A stretch of 64,000 nucleotides of DNA from Salinimicrobium gaetbulicola (GTDB lineage Bacteria; Bacteroidota; Bacteroidia; Flavobacteriales; Flavobacteriaceae): the NCBI RefSeq assembly GCF_042676025.1, contig NZ_JBHTJP010000035.1, forward strand, positions 62,001 through 126,000. The letters are read 5' to 3'. Shown here piece by piece: positions 21,021 to 31,800 of the stretch. Below the pieces are notes generated by a model. It saw only the letters and a list, made by a program, of their open reading frames with translations, searched no databases and was not told the DNA's origin. The translations under genes and the position numbers were made by a program. Each line of letters opens with the position of its first letter. The first letter of the stretch is position 1.

Positions 21021-23432
21021 CTATTCCCCGACCGAAACTGTTTTCACATCATAAATTAATTTCCCGTCTGTAGTAAAACCTTCGATGATCATCTGGAAAT
21101 CCACTTCAGGCTTTTTGATCTTGAAAATTACATCTTCTCCTACTCCCGCATAAAGATCTGGCTTCCAATCGATAACACCATACTTTTGAAAAAATTCATC
21201 ATGGTTGTTTTCATACCTGGGTACATAAAATAATTTCGGACTACTGTAGGCCAATGGAATTTCAAATTGTTGAACCCTGTTGCGATCTCTTGCAGGGGTT
21301 CCTGATTTTAACAGCGAATAAATTTTAATTGCACCGTTACCACCCGTTATTCCCTCACCCAAACCATGTTTATTGATCTCAATGTAGTCAATAGAAGATA
21401 AGGGATATTGGTGAAACATTGTTTGATCTACAATACGTATTCCATCAAGAAAAACAGCCATTCCTTTGGATGGAGCAGGTTTTCCAAAGGATGCCCCAGA
21501 ACCTGATTCATTTGCCGCAACAGCAAATTTATTATTGACACTAAAGCTTCCTCCCGCTTCAGAAACCATTAAACCTTTACTTTTTAAATAACCTGCTAAG
21601 GTTTGATATAAGGGTACTTCATTCTCCTTTATCACATGAATGCGCCCAAAGCTGTGGATTCCTAACTTCCTCTCCCGCTCCAGTAACTTGTCTATCTTGA
21701 TTTCCAAAAGCACCTCCTTGAGTTCCTCCGCCTGACCTTCAAAAGGAAGTACGGGTGTCATTAAATTGCCGTTTATACTATACTCACTGTTTTTCTGCAG
21801 CAAAAACTTTGAATGATGGCTAAGATAAGGAATCTTCTGAGGCGAAAACTGGACTGCAAGTCCTGCAGGTAAGAGTTTATCATTGTCTTTAATGCGGGAA
21901 ATAACAAGCTCTTCCCCTTCAAGAGGACGAAAACCATCAAAAACAAAGGCACCATTTCCCGGTGGTATATCCAGGAACAGCGGTTCATTATTTGAATTAG
22001 CATGGACGAGATAACGCAGCCGGTTTCGATTAGAACCTTTATTAATGTACCCAGTGAGTTCGATGTTGTTCTCAAACCTATACTTTAATTCCAGTGGCTT
22101 TTCGAAGATGGCCCCCCAGTCATAACTGCTCCATCCCTGGGTGATTAAAAGGTTGTCCAGTGCATATTTCTTTTCTTCGGTGATTTCATGAAAATACCAA
22201 CTTCCGTTCTCAATGTTTCCACGGAGGTAAGGCTGAAGCATAGTATAAGAGACAATGTTGTGATTGCTGTTATTCGAAATGGAATTTTGAGGAAGAATGG
22301 AAACACTCAAATGAGAACTATCTGCTCCATTCCTGAGAAATCTTACCGCTAAAGAATCCTGGGCTTCAATAAGCCGTGGATCCTGAATCTCCCGAAGAGG
22401 TATTCCTTCATAATTGAAGAAAAGTCGTTCCGCAATAGGGCGACAAGCCTCGTCCATAAGGGTAATTATATTCATCCCCGATGCCAGGTAATCCAGATCC
22501 AGTACTACAGGAATGGATTTTTTATCTCCGAATTTAATATCAATTGTCTCTATGCGTTTCCGATTCTGAATTACCAGAAAGTATGGCTTATTTTCAATTT
22601 TTGGAAGACTCGCAGAATTGGAATTCACAACAAGCCGCAACTCTTTATTCCTTTGAACAGCAGACAGTATAATGCCTTCGGAAGCTACCGGGGTTTGAAA
22701 CGATACCGAGATCTCCTTTCCTTCGAAAACAACTATCGCAGAATACTTCTCATTTGGATCGGGGATCAAAGTAAATTTACCTATTCCATACCTGTTAAGT
22801 GCTACGTCTGAAAGCAACCTATTGCGGCTATCCCTTATCTGAACCGCGGCGTTTGGCAAACCATATCCGGTTTTATCCTTAACAACAACTCCAACGGTAT
22901 TGGTTACATCGCTTAGTAAATGCCCACTTTCAGGTAAAAATTGAGCATCGATTTCCGTGAGATCGTCTTTGTTTACTTTGAAATCAAGGTTGGAGTCCCG
23001 GACTACGAAACTTCCTTTAAAGAAATTTTGTTCATCGAAATTTCTCATCCAGTTGGTAAAACCGGTCAAAACGTAGTCTCCGGAAGTAAAAGAAGTGTCA
23101 ATTTGAATTGTATTTGAAGCCACTCCATTCTTCACCAGCAGCATTTTCTCCTTCACCACTTCTCCTGCAGAATTACTTATCTGCACATATAAATTAGTGG
23201 TCTCTATGGAGGGTTTTAAATCGTTTTTATTAACTACATAAGCTGAAAAGCCAAGTTGTTCCCCCATCAACAGGATGGTTTTATTCAGATGCAAATAAGC
23301 GACTTCTTTAGGAATAGAATGATATTCTTTTAAAGTGGATTCAAGTTTTGCCTCCTGAATTTGAGCTTTTAAAGATGGGAGGATAAACATAATAATAAAG
23401 AGAGGGAAAGACAGACGGGTAAATTTATTCAT
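21021..23432 (-). CDS. Large exported protein with macroglobulin-like and TonB-plug-like domains
   Basis: This 803-residue protein has a Sec signal (LFIIMFILPSLKAQ). Residues about 35-150 resemble an MG2-type domain (EVAYLHLNKTILLMGEQLGF, then QIDTSFTSGDYVLTGFTNW). A carboxypeptidase-regulatory-like stretch follows (DKTGYGLPNAAVQIRDS, about 180-200). Near 650-715 a TonB receptor plug pattern is clear (MAVFLDGIRIVD ... IDYIEINKHG ... NGAIKIYS), but no beta-barrel follows. Such plug-without-barrel proteins are frequent in Flavobacteriia and have no settled role. A transport or signalling partner of outer-membrane receptors is one possibility. Confidence 0.7.
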   Translation of the reverse strand: MNKFTRLSFPLFIIMFILPSLKAQIQEAKLESTLKEYHSIPKEVAYLHLNKTILLMGEQLGFSAYVVNKNDLKPSIETTNLYVQISNSAGEVVKEKMLLVKNGVASNTIQIDTSFTSGDYVLTGFTNWMRNFDEQNFFKGSFVVRDSNLDFKVNKDDLTEIDAQFLPESGHLLSDVTNTVGVVVKDKTGYGLPNAAVQIRDSRNRLLSDVALNRYGIGKFTLIPDPNEKYSAIVVFEGKEISVSFQTPVASEGIILSAVQRNKELRLVVNSNSASLPKIENKPYFLVIQNRKRIETIDIKFGDKKSIPVVLDLDYLASGMNIITLMDEACRPIAERLFFNYEGIPLREIQDPRLIEAQDSLAVRFLRNGADSSHLSVSILPQNSISNNSNHNIVSYTMLQPYLRGNIENGSWYFHEITEEKKYALDNLLITQGWSSYDWGAIFEKPLELKYRFENNIELTGYINKGSNRNRLRYLVHANSNNEPLFLDIPPGNGAFVFDGFRPLEGEELVISRIKDNDKLLPAGLAVQFSPQKIPYLSHHSKFLLQKNSEYSINGNLMTPVLPFEGQAEELKEVLLEIKIDKLLERERKLGIHSFGRIHVIKENEVPLYQTLAGYLKSKGLMVSEAGGSFSVNNKFAVAANESGSGASFGKPAPSKGMAVFLDGIRIVDQTMFHQYPLSSIDYIEINKHGLGEGITGGNGAIKIYSLLKSGTPARDRNRVQQFEIPLAYSSPKLFYVPRYENNHDEFFQKYGVIDWKPDLYAGVGEDVIFKIKKPEVDFQMIIEGFTTDGKLIYDVKTVSVGE

Positions 23433-23754
23433 GTTATTCCAAATTAATTAAAGAATTAATAAAAAATGTCTGCAGGGAATAAAAATTACTCAATAAATAT
23501 ACCGAAAAGATAATTTTATCAGGTATTGTTCAGCGGCCTGAAAATCAGAACAATAGGAGAGATCTAAAATAGAAAAACTCACAAATTCTTCAAATTGTGA
23601 GTTCCTGCTGTGAGTCTATTCCGTCAGATTTTGGAGATTACAAGCCTTTATTGGACCTGTTATTTAAGAAAATAAAGGATTTTAAATCATGAATCTTTCC
23701 ACGAAAGGATTAGACCCCACAGGTTTTAAAAACCTGTGAGGTCTTGTAGTGTTT
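23433..23754. other. Gene-free interval (322 bases) with two inverted repeats
   Basis: No gene is seen. A hairpin AACTCACAA ... TTGTGAGTT lies at 23576-23603. A repeat-type inverted repeat, GACCCCACAGGTTTT ... AAACCTGTGAGGTC, lies at 23713-23743 close to the MetRS stop. The remaining sequence is AT-rich and contains the promoter region for the 803-aa protein. Confidence 0.6.
23712..23745 (-). terminator. Inverted repeat after metG, probably acting as terminator
   Basis: Arms AGACCCCACAGGTTTT and AAACCTGTGAGGTCTT around a short A/T loop, ten bases after the metG stop on the minus strand. I recall GACCTCACAGGTTTT...AAACCTGTGAGGTC as a common dispersed element in Bacteroidota, so it may be a repeat that doubles as a terminator. 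The U tract is weak. Confidence 0.5.
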
Positions 23755-25848
23755 TTACGAGATCACTGTCCCAGGCTTCACCCCGTCCTCATCAGGATTT
23801 ACGAAAACCAGTTTCCCTTCAGCATTCTCGGTCATTAGGATCATCCCTTCGCTCTCCACTCCTCTCAACTTTCGAGGAGCAAGGTTCACAAGAACGGTCA
23901 CTTTCTTTCCAACAATATCTTCCGGTTTAAAACTTTGTGCGATCCCCGAAACAATGGTTCGAACGTCAATCCCGGTATCCACTTTCAACACCAGAAGCTT
24001 GTTTGCTTTTGGCATCTTTTCAGCTTCTACAATGGTTCCTACTCTCAGGTCCATCTTGGTAAAGTCTTCAAAAGTGGCGATTTCCTTCTGTGGTTCTGCC
24101 TGTTTGTTCTCGGCTTCGTTCGCCGCTTTAGTAGCTTCCAATTTATCCAGTTGTTTTTGTATTTGTTCGTCCTCTATTTTTGAGAACAGTAATTCCGCTT
24201 TTCCTATTTGGTGTCCTGCCGGTAACAATTCGTCCTGTCCGGCAATCTTGTGCCAGCTGCTTTCTTCAGATTCGTTCTCACCTCCTGCTTCGGAAGTAGA
24301 CTGCCCGTGATTCAGCATTCTCTTCAATTTTTCCGCGGAAAAAGGAAGGAAAGGTTCACTTAATGTAGCTAAAGAGGAAGCGATCTGAAGGGCCACATAC
24401 ATAATGGTTTTTACTCGCTCCTCATCGGTCTTGATGAGTTTCCAGGGCTCCTCATCGGCCAGGTACTTGTTTCCTAAACGAGCTACGTTCATCAGCTCTG
24501 CTTGTGCTTCCCTGAACCTGTAGCGCTCTATGGAACTTTCTATCACCGCAGGATACGCTCTCAATTCGGCAAGGGTCTGCTCATCAACTTCGGAATATTC
24601 TCCGGGAGCCGGAACGATTCCGTTGTAATATTTATTGGTCAGCACCACTACACGGTTGATGAAGTTTCCGAAAATGGCAACCAGCTCATTATTATTTCTC
24701 GCCTGAAAATCCTTCCAGGTAAAGTCGTTGTCCTTGGTTTCAGGCGCATTGGCGGTAAGAGCGTACCTCAGCACATCCTGCTGATCTGGAAAATCTTCCA
24801 GGTATTCATGCAGCCAAACCGCCCAGTTCTTCGACGTTGAAAGCTTATTTCCCTCCAGGTTCAAAAATTCGTTGGCGGGGACATTTTCAGGAAGTATATA
24901 ACTTCCTTCAGCTTTTAACATGGCCGGGAAAATGATGCAATGGAAAACGATGTTATCCTTACCAATAAAATGCACCAGTTTAGTATCCTTATCTTTCCAG
25001 TAAGGCTCCCAGTCTTTTCCGGTTCTTTCAGCCCACTCTTTGGTAGAAGAAATATACCCGATCGGCGCGTCAAACCACACATATAATACTTTTCCTTCGG
25101 CTCCTTCTACAGGCACCGGAATTCCCCAGTCAAGATCACGGGTCACCGCACGAGGCCTCAAGCCGTCATCGATCCAGGATTTCACCTGTCCGTAAACGTT
25201 AGGTTTCCAGTCCTTTTTATGGCCTTGGAGGATCCATTCTTTCAGCCAGCTTTCATATTGATCTAAAGGAAGGAACCAGTGTCTGGTCTCTTTTAAAATT
25301 GGGGTTTCCCCGGTAATAGCCGATTTTGGGTTTATAAGATCTGTCGCGTTATGGCTGGTACCGCACTTTTCGCACTGGTCACCATAGCTCTCTTCATACC
25401 CGCATTTTGGACAGGTTCCTACCACAAAACGATCCGCCAGGAACTGCTGGGCTTTCTCGTCATATAACTGCTTGGTGGTCTCTTCTGTGAATTTTCCGGC
25501 TTCATATAATTTCCTGAAGAATTCTGAAGCCGTTTTATGATGCATCTCCCCTGAAGTACGGGAATAATTGTCAAAAGAAATTCCGAAGTCCTGAAAAGAG
25601 TCCTTGATGATCTTGTTATATTTATCAACGACATCTTGTGGAGATACTCCTTCTTTTTTGGCCTTTATCGTAATTGGTACGCCGTGTTCGTCACTTCCGC
25701 AGACAAAAGCGACATCCTTTCCCTGCATTCTTAAAAAACGCGAATAAATATCGGCCGGCACATAAACTCCTGCCAAATGACCAATATGAATAGGTCCGTT
25801 AGTGTATGGCAGGGCTGCCGTGATCGTATATCTCTTAGATGATTCCAT
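23755..25848 (-). CDS. metG: Methionyl-tRNA synthetase
   Basis: A 697-residue class I synthetase that charges tRNA-Met. The HIGH motif appears as GPIHIGHLAG near 18-27. A zinc knuckle CPKCGYEESYGDQCEKCG lies near 145-163. The KMSKS loop is KLSTSKNW, a variant that I believe is usual in this phylum. The C-terminal 110 residues form the tRNA-binding (Trbp111-like) domain (FTKMDLRVGTIVEAEKMPKA). The ATG at 25848 is preferred; a TTG codon directly upstream could extend it by one residue. Confidence 0.95.
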   Translation of the reverse strand: MESSKRYTITAALPYTNGPIHIGHLAGVYVPADIYSRFLRMQGKDVAFVCGSDEHGVPITIKAKKEGVSPQDVVDKYNKIIKDSFQDFGISFDNYSRTSGEMHHKTASEFFRKLYEAGKFTEETTKQLYDEKAQQFLADRFVVGTCPKCGYEESYGDQCEKCGTSHNATDLINPKSAITGETPILKETRHWFLPLDQYESWLKEWILQGHKKDWKPNVYGQVKSWIDDGLRPRAVTRDLDWGIPVPVEGAEGKVLYVWFDAPIGYISSTKEWAERTGKDWEPYWKDKDTKLVHFIGKDNIVFHCIIFPAMLKAEGSYILPENVPANEFLNLEGNKLSTSKNWAVWLHEYLEDFPDQQDVLRYALTANAPETKDNDFTWKDFQARNNNELVAIFGNFINRVVVLTNKYYNGIVPAPGEYSEVDEQTLAELRAYPAVIESSIERYRFREAQAELMNVARLGNKYLADEEPWKLIKTDEERVKTIMYVALQIASSLATLSEPFLPFSAEKLKRMLNHGQSTSEAGGENESEESSWHKIAGQDELLPAGHQIGKAELLFSKIEDEQIQKQLDKLEATKAANEAENKQAEPQKEIATFEDFTKMDLRVGTIVEAEKMPKANKLLVLKVDTGIDVRTIVSGIAQSFKPEDIVGKKVTVLVNLAPRKLRGVESEGMILMTENAEGKLVFVNPDEDGVKPGTVIS

Positions 25849-25973
25849 CAAAAATAAGGTTCAGTTTTAAAAGCTGTAAAGTTAAGGAAGTGCAAGGGAT
25901 TACACGTTAAATTCTTGTAAAAGGGGTAGGCTTTGACCGGAAAGCGAACTAATTTTAAGAAAAACCTTAATCC

Positions 25974-26561
25974 ATGCGTAAACTTCTACTCCTATCTGCA
26001 ATTATCTTGCTGGTTTCCTGCAAGAGTAAACAACTGACTGCCAATTCCCCGGAAAAATACGACCTCGAAGTACTGGCCCAGGTAATCTCTGATAATAAAC
26101 TGGATGAGATCTATCCCGGCTCCAACAAGACCGAAGGAACAGAATTGTTCGAAGAAGGAACTGAAGAACGCTCTTATACCATTCTTTATCCTCAAACCCC
26201 TGATAATTGTTTGATAATTTGGGCCGATAAAGACCGTACAAAATTACACCAGATCTATGTTGAAAAAGAAAGTCGCTGGCGTTCCAATACCGGAATTCGC
26301 GTAGGATCAACTTATGATGAACTCGAAGAGATCAATGGCGGACCTATAAAGTTCTATGGCTTTGGATGGGATCATAGCGGCGCGGTTGACTGGAACAAAG
26401 GCGGACTTGAAAATAGTAAAATCAGGGTTTTTCTAGCTCCAAAAATAGCGCCTCCAAAAGATTTTTACACAGACAAGATGATTACTACTACCGATGATGA
26501 GATCGATGCCATGCAATTAAAAGTAAGGGCGATCCTTTTTCAGGAACCGACAGAAAATTAA
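25974..26561 (+). CDS. Hypothetical lipoprotein, 195 aa
   Basis: Lipoprotein signal with lipobox LVSC (Cys 16), followed by a globular domain. SRWRSNTGIRVGSTYDELEE and FYGFGWDHSGAVDWNKGG are its most distinctive segments. Pattern GIRVGSTYDELEEING recalls small periplasmic proteins where a G-ST-EL turn starts a repeat, but no family can be named. It lies 22 bases before yraN on the same strand and may be co-transcribed. Confidence 0.6.
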   Translation: MRKLLLLSAIILLVSCKSKQLTANSPEKYDLEVLAQVISDNKLDEIYPGSNKTEGTELFEEGTEERSYTILYPQTPDNCLIIWADKDRTKLHQIYVEKESRWRSNTGIRVGSTYDELEEINGGPIKFYGFGWDHSGAVDWNKGGLENSKIRVFLAPKIAPPKDFYTDKMITTTDDEIDAMQLKVRAILFQEPTEN

Positions 26562-26583
26562 TGTAAAGTACGTTTAAAAGGGA

Positions 26584-26943
26584 ATGGCAGATCACAATGA
26601 ATTGGGAAAGGAAGGGGAAGATCTTGCCGTAACTCACCTTTTAAAGAACGGGTATAAGATCGTCGCGCGAAACTTTAGGTATCAAAAAGCTGAAGTAGAT
26701 ATCATTGCCCGAAAAAAAGATGTTCTCGCGGTTATTGAGGTAAAAACCAGGAGCACCCCCGACTTTGGAGATCCACAGAATTTTTTAAAGCAAAAGCAGA
26801 TCAATTCCCTGGTAAAGGCCATCGATTTTTTTGTGAATGAACATGATCTCGAGGTGAACGTTAGATTTGATATCATCGCCATCATCAAGAACAAGGCAGG
26901 TACTAAAATCGAACATCTTAAAGATGCTTTTTTACATTTCTGA
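26584..26943 (+). CDS. yraN: YraN family (UPF0102) putative endonuclease-fold protein
   Basis: A 119-residue protein with the conserved YraN pattern LGKEGEDLAVTHLLKNGYKI followed by VARNFR, then AEVDIIARKKDVLAVIEVKTR. The D...E-V-K of the latter (about 38-55) is a PD-(D/E)XK nuclease signature. The family is near universal in bacteria and its biochemical role is unproven. The last 12 bases overlap the converging DUF421 gene (26932-26943). Confidence 0.9.
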   Translation: MADHNELGKEGEDLAVTHLLKNGYKIVARNFRYQKAEVDIIARKKDVLAVIEVKTRSTPDFGDPQNFLKQKQINSLVKAIDFFVNEHDLEVNVRFDIIAIIKNKAGTKIEHLKDAFLHF

Positions 26944-27468
26944 CCTATCTAAAACCTCTTCAAAAGTCGTTTCTCCTTGCCTATCTGTTTTTCCAATTAC
27001 AGAAAATGAGGCATCTATCTCAAGGATAACGGCAGCAACGTCCTCCATTCTACCGAAGCCCTCTTTTCGTGCTGCCTCCACTACTTTACTTTTATCGAGC
27101 CTCTCTTTTCTGAGATTTCTCTCTAAAAATTCATCATTATAGAAAAGCAAGATAGGCGTTGTACTTATCAGCCTCTTAAAGAATTTCGATTTGCGCTCCA
27201 GGGTTGCAAATAAATACTGAAGCACAGCCAGCAACATAAAAGCTGTTATAGCTTCTGACAGGGAAAGGCTTTTGGCAGTAAGCACCCTTCCGAAGACCGA
27301 ACCAATTGCTACCATAATGATCATATCAAAAGCACTGATCTTTGCCAGGGTCCTTTTACCTGAGACCCGCAAAATAAAAACTATAGAAAGGTAGGCAGCG
27401 ATCCCCACCACGATCACCCTAAGGATGGGTTCCCATCCGGCCCAAAAGAAAATCGTCTGGTCTTCCAT
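26932..27468 (-). CDS. DUF421 (YetF-like) membrane protein
   Basis: A 178-residue protein with three N-terminal membrane segments (about 12-32, 42-60, 66-88). A cytosolic domain follows, starting LERKSKFFKRLISTTPILLF and containing EVLDRSEM at the end. Motifs SGKRTLAKISAFDMIIMVAI followed by GSVFGR are characteristic of DUF421. Function is unknown; in Bacillus the YetF group is linked to spore or envelope biology. It is 19 bases downstream of a DUF389 gene, a probable operon. Confidence 0.85.
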   Translation of the reverse strand: MEDQTIFFWAGWEPILRVIVVGIAAYLSIVFILRVSGKRTLAKISAFDMIIMVAIGSVFGRVLTAKSLSLSEAITAFMLLAVLQYLFATLERKSKFFKRLISTTPILLFYNDEFLERNLRKERLDKSKVVEAARKEGFGRMEDVAAVILEIDASFSVIGKTDRQGETTFEEVLDRSEM

Positions 27469-27487
27469 ACAAGAAATTTAATTTTAA

Positions 27488-28747
27488 TTAATCTTCCACT
27501 ATTTTGATCTGATACACCTCATGCAGATTGTCATCCTGGTACCTGATATTCTTTTTAAGGTGGTCAATAATCGTCATTTTGAGATCCTTTTCATTCATTT
27601 TTTTATTCTTCGGAAGGACCGTAACATCATATTGCACGGTAGCCTTTCCGTTAATTTTGATCTGTGTGAAACTGACCTCTTTACTGATCACTTCGATATT
27701 TTCCAGTTTTTGCAATTCTGAAGCCAGCAACTCCGTAAGCTCGGTGTTCATACTGGCCTTCCGAAGAAAGGGCGGCTCACTGAACTGCCAGAACATCATG
27801 GCACCGATCGCTAACACTACAAAACCGCTGGTAAGCCAGGTCATTATTTTATTCCCCTGAAGAAAACGCACTCCGTCAGGTTTCACTTTTCCATAGAAAT
27901 AAAAAACCAATGTTGCAGCCAGGTGAATTCCGAAGAGCTGTAAGACAACCCTAAAAACACTGCTCCAAATCACTCCCCAGTCCATCATATAAATTCCTGC
28001 GCCAATAAGCCCCACGGGAGGAGCCAGGGAAGCAGCGACCAATATTCCAACGGCCGCTCCCGAAACCAGGCTGTCGCGCTCAGATTGCACGATGTTGATC
28101 GCCCCGGCGAAACCGGAAACCAGCGGCAGCAAAAGTGCCACTTTGGAAACCTGACTGATCTCAACCATTAACGGGGTGAGGACCTCCAGCGGGAAAATGA
28201 CGCTCATCAAATAACTTACGGCCACACCGATCCCTATAGCGAGAATATATCGTTTTAAACTGCTTCTTAACAGGTCCTTTGTCCCCGCAGATGTTGCCAG
28301 CGCCGCATTCATGGCAGGTCCCGCAAAGGGGGCTACCAGCATGGCTGCGATCAATAAAAAGATATTACTGGTATACAAACCGATCCATACAATGATCCCG
28401 GCCGCTATGGAATAGCCTATCAATCCTTTTAGAGAACCTACGCTTTGAATACCTCCCAGATAGATCTCCAGCGAGCTTTTTGGCTGCACATCGATCACCT
28501 GGTCCGGAGAATCGGAAGCAGGAGGATAAAGTGTAATTACACCACGGGGTATAAGACTGATCTCGGGTTTACCGAAATCATCCAGTTTTTTAAGGAAATC
28601 ATTGACCTTCTGATTAGGTAAAAAGATCACAAAAACATCATTTCCCCCTTCTTCTAGACAAATACTGTTGATGCCGTTTAGATCTTCTGCCAGATCCAGG
28701 ATCTCTTCTTTTTTCCCTTTAGGGATCTTGATTATTAGTTGCCGCAT
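27488..28747 (-). CDS. DUF389 family membrane protein
   Basis: A 419-residue protein. The N-terminal cytosolic 95 residues include KIPKGKKEEILDLAEDLNGI. About eight membrane helices follow (from about 108), with the hallmark IAAMLVAPFAGPAMNAALAT near 131-150. A C-terminal soluble part is rich in K and E. DUF389 members are thought to be transporters or channels, but no substrate is established. The gene follows Mfd with 96 bases between them, which contain a repeat remnant. Confidence 0.85.
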   Translation of the reverse strand: MRQLIIKIPKGKKEEILDLAEDLNGINSICLEEGGNDVFVIFLPNQKVNDFLKKLDDFGKPEISLIPRGVITLYPPASDSPDQVIDVQPKSSLEIYLGGIQSVGSLKGLIGYSIAAGIIVWIGLYTSNIFLLIAAMLVAPFAGPAMNAALATSAGTKDLLRSSLKRYILAIGIGVAVSYLMSVIFPLEVLTPLMVEISQVSKVALLLPLVSGFAGAINIVQSERDSLVSGAAVGILVAASLAPPVGLIGAGIYMMDWGVIWSSVFRVVLQLFGIHLAATLVFYFYGKVKPDGVRFLQGNKIMTWLTSGFVVLAIGAMMFWQFSEPPFLRKASMNTELTELLASELQKLENIEVISKEVSFTQIKINGKATVQYDVTVLPKNKKMNEKDLKMTIIDHLKKNIRYQDDNLHEVYQIKIVED

Positions 28748-28805
28748 CCTGCTATTTGGTTAGTTAGGAAAAGCTTGATCTCCTACAAGTTAAAAAAAGC
28801 AGGCC

Positions 28806-28845
28806 ATCCTGAGGCGACCGTTAAGGGTAATTTAGGGAATCTTCT
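28806..28845. repeat. Remnant of a Bacteroidota intergenic repeat
   Basis: CCATCCTGAGGCGACCGTTA followed by AGGGTAATTTAGGGAATCTT is reminiscent of the CCTGAGGCGACC...GGAATCT type repeat I know from this phylum, related in style to 546-586. It ends at the mfd stop codon. One copy only in the window. Confidence 0.35.
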
Positions 28846-31800
28846 ATTCCACCTCCACCTTCGCCTTCACATCCAGCGGCTTCAATACCTGCAAAGCGCG
28901 ATCTATTGAAGTCACTTTTTCGAAGGTTAATAACAATCTTAATCCTGAACGGGTTTTCTTTTCTTTCATGGTACAGGAATGCGGATGCGTCTGCACGTAC
29001 TGCAAGACCTTTGTAAAGTTCTTACTCTGGTAGAATCCGGAATTTTGATCAGCAATAAAGTAGCCTATCAATTTGCCCTGCTTCATCACGATCTTCTCCA
29101 AACCGATTGCCGATGCGATCCATTTTATGCGGACGCTGTTCAGAAGATCTTCTGCCGGATCAGGCAGTTCTCCGAACCGGTCGACCAGTTCAGCCTCGAA
29201 TTTCTCCAGCTCTTCTTCACTTTTGACATTATTGAGCTGGGTATAAAGATTCAGACGTTCAGAAATATTGTTAATGTAATCATCAGGGAACAACAGTTCA
29301 AAGTCACTGTCGATCTGGGTGTCTTTTACATATTCCTTATCTTCCGAAGCCTGGTCTGCATACAGTTCCTTGAACTCATTTTCCTTGAGCTCTTCGATGG
29401 CTTCATTCAATATCTTCTGATAGGTGTCAAAGCCGATCTCGTTGATAAATCCTGATTGTTCGCCTCCTAAAAGGTCTCCCGCACCGCGTATTTCAAGATC
29501 TTTCATCGCGATATTGAACCCGCTGCCCAGTTCACTGAACTGCTCGAGAGCTGTGATACGTTTTCGGGCATCATCGGTCATAGCCGAATATGGCGGAGTG
29601 ATAAAATAACAGAAAGCTTTTTTGTTGCTTCGGCCAACCCGTCCGCGCATCTGGTGCAGGTCTGAAAGTCCGAAGTTGTTGGCATTATTGATAAAGATGG
29701 TATTGGCGTTTGAAACGTCCAGTCCACTTTCCACGATCGTGGTTGAAACGAGAACGTCGAATTCCCCGTTCATGAATTTCAGCATCAGCTGCTCCAGTTT
29801 CTTTCCTTCCATCTGCCCGTGACCGATCCCGATCTTTGCGTCGGGCACCAGTCGCTGTATCATACCCGCGACTTCCTTGATGTTCTCGACCCTGTTATGG
29901 ATGAAGAACACCTGCCCTCCACGTTGGATCTCGTAAGAGACAGCGTCGCGAATGGTCTCTTCGGAAAAACGTATTACATGTGATTCTATCGGATACCTGT
30001 TTGGCGGCGGAGTCGTAATTGTAGAAAGATCCCGCGCGGCCATCAAACTAAATTGCAGCGTCCTCGGAATTGGCGTCGCGGTCAACGTGAGGGTATCCAC
30101 ATTTTCCTTAATGGTCTTCAGTTTATCTTTTACGGCCACCCCAAATTTCTGTTCCTCATCAACGATCAGCAATCCGAGATCCTTGAATTTTACGGTCTTG
30201 TTCACCAGTTGGTGTGTCCCGATAATGATGTCGACTTTCCCGTTCTCCAATTCTTCTAAAGTCGTCCTTCTCTCCTTGGCCGTTCTGAAACGGTTCAGAT
30301 AATCGACTGTAACCGGAAAGTCCTTGAGTCGTTCGGTAAATGTTTTATAGTGCTGAAAAGCCAGAATGGTTGTAGGCACTAAAACAGCAACCTGTTTCCC
30401 GTTATCCACCGCTTTGAAGGCGGCACGGATTGCCACCTCAGTTTTTCCGAAGCCAACATCCCCACACACAAGGCGATCCATGGGGCGTTCGTTTTCCATA
30501 TCAGCCTTCACATCCGCCGTGGCCGTACTTTGATCGGGAGTATCTTCGTAAATAAAGGATGCTTCCAGCTCGTGCTGCAGGTAAGAATCGGGACCAAATC
30601 CGAAGCCTTTTTGCAGCCTACGTTTGGCATAAAGCTCAATAAGGTTGTATGCGATGTGTTTAACCCGTGCCTTGGTCTTCTGCTTCAGGTTCTTCCAGGC
30701 ATTACTGCCCAATTTATATATCTTGGGCGGTTTCCCGTCTTTCCCGTTATACTTGGAAATCTTGTGCAGGGAGTGAATGCTCAGGTAAAGAATATCACGT
30801 TCTCCATAAATGAGCTTTATCGCTTCCTGCTTTTTGCCCTCAACATCTATTTTTTGAAGCCCACCGAATTTCCCGATTCCGTGGTCAATGTGAGTCACAT
30901 AATCTCCCACTTCCAGGCTGGTAAGTTCCTTGAGAGTAATGGCCTGCTTCTTGGCATACCCGTTCTTCAGGTGGAATTTATGATACCGCTCAAAGATCTG
31001 GTGATCTGTATAACATACCATCTTTGAAGCTTCATCAATAAAACCCTGGTACATGGATAACACCACTGTCTGGTACTTCACATCCTTGTCAACATCGTCA
31101 AAAATGTCATGGAATCGCTTGGCCTGCTGCTCGCTTACGCAGAAAATATAGTTGGTATATCCTTCTTCAGACCGCTCATGCAGATCCTGTATCAGGAGGT
31201 CGAAATGCTTGTTGAAAGAAGGCTGTGGTTTGGTATTGAATTCAATGGTCTGAGGTTCTTCTCCCGGCCTTAACTGGTAATGCCGGCTTGACATTTCCAC
31301 TACCGAATAGTCCTGCATTTGCTCCTTTAAAAGAGTGGAACTACAGAACAATTCTTCAGGCGTGCCGTGTTTCACCTCTTCCGGAAGGGTTTTGAAAGCT
31401 TCCAGGGCCTTTACAAAAAGCTTGTCTACCTGCGCAGAAAGCAATTCCAGGTCTTTGGTGAAAACGACGGTCTTATTGGAAATATATTTCAGGAAACTCT
31501 CCCGTACTTCCTCGGTTCTCTTGTGTTCTACATTTGGAATAATAGTGATCTTCTTGACCTTTTCCGTGGAAAGCTGGGTTTCCACATCAAAGGTCCTGAT
31601 GCTTTCCACCTCATCTCCGAAAAATTCAATTCGGTAAGGCTCATCATTGCTAAAGGAGAATACATCCAGAATCCCCCCGCGCACCGAAAATTCACCTGGT
31701 TCGGTCACAAAATCCACTCTTTTGAACTTGTATTCGAACATGATCTCATTGACAAAGTCAATAGAAAGCTGATCGTTCACATGTATCTTCAAGGTGTTCT

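Noticed and set aside
23755..25848. MetRS with a broken KMSKS loop
   Set aside because: The KLSTS form is, as far as I know, usual in Bacteroidota MetRS; the rest of the enzyme is intact.
25849..25856. Promoter box TATTTTTG directly before metG
   Set aside because: It touches the start codon, leaving no room for a leader; A/T-rich chance match.
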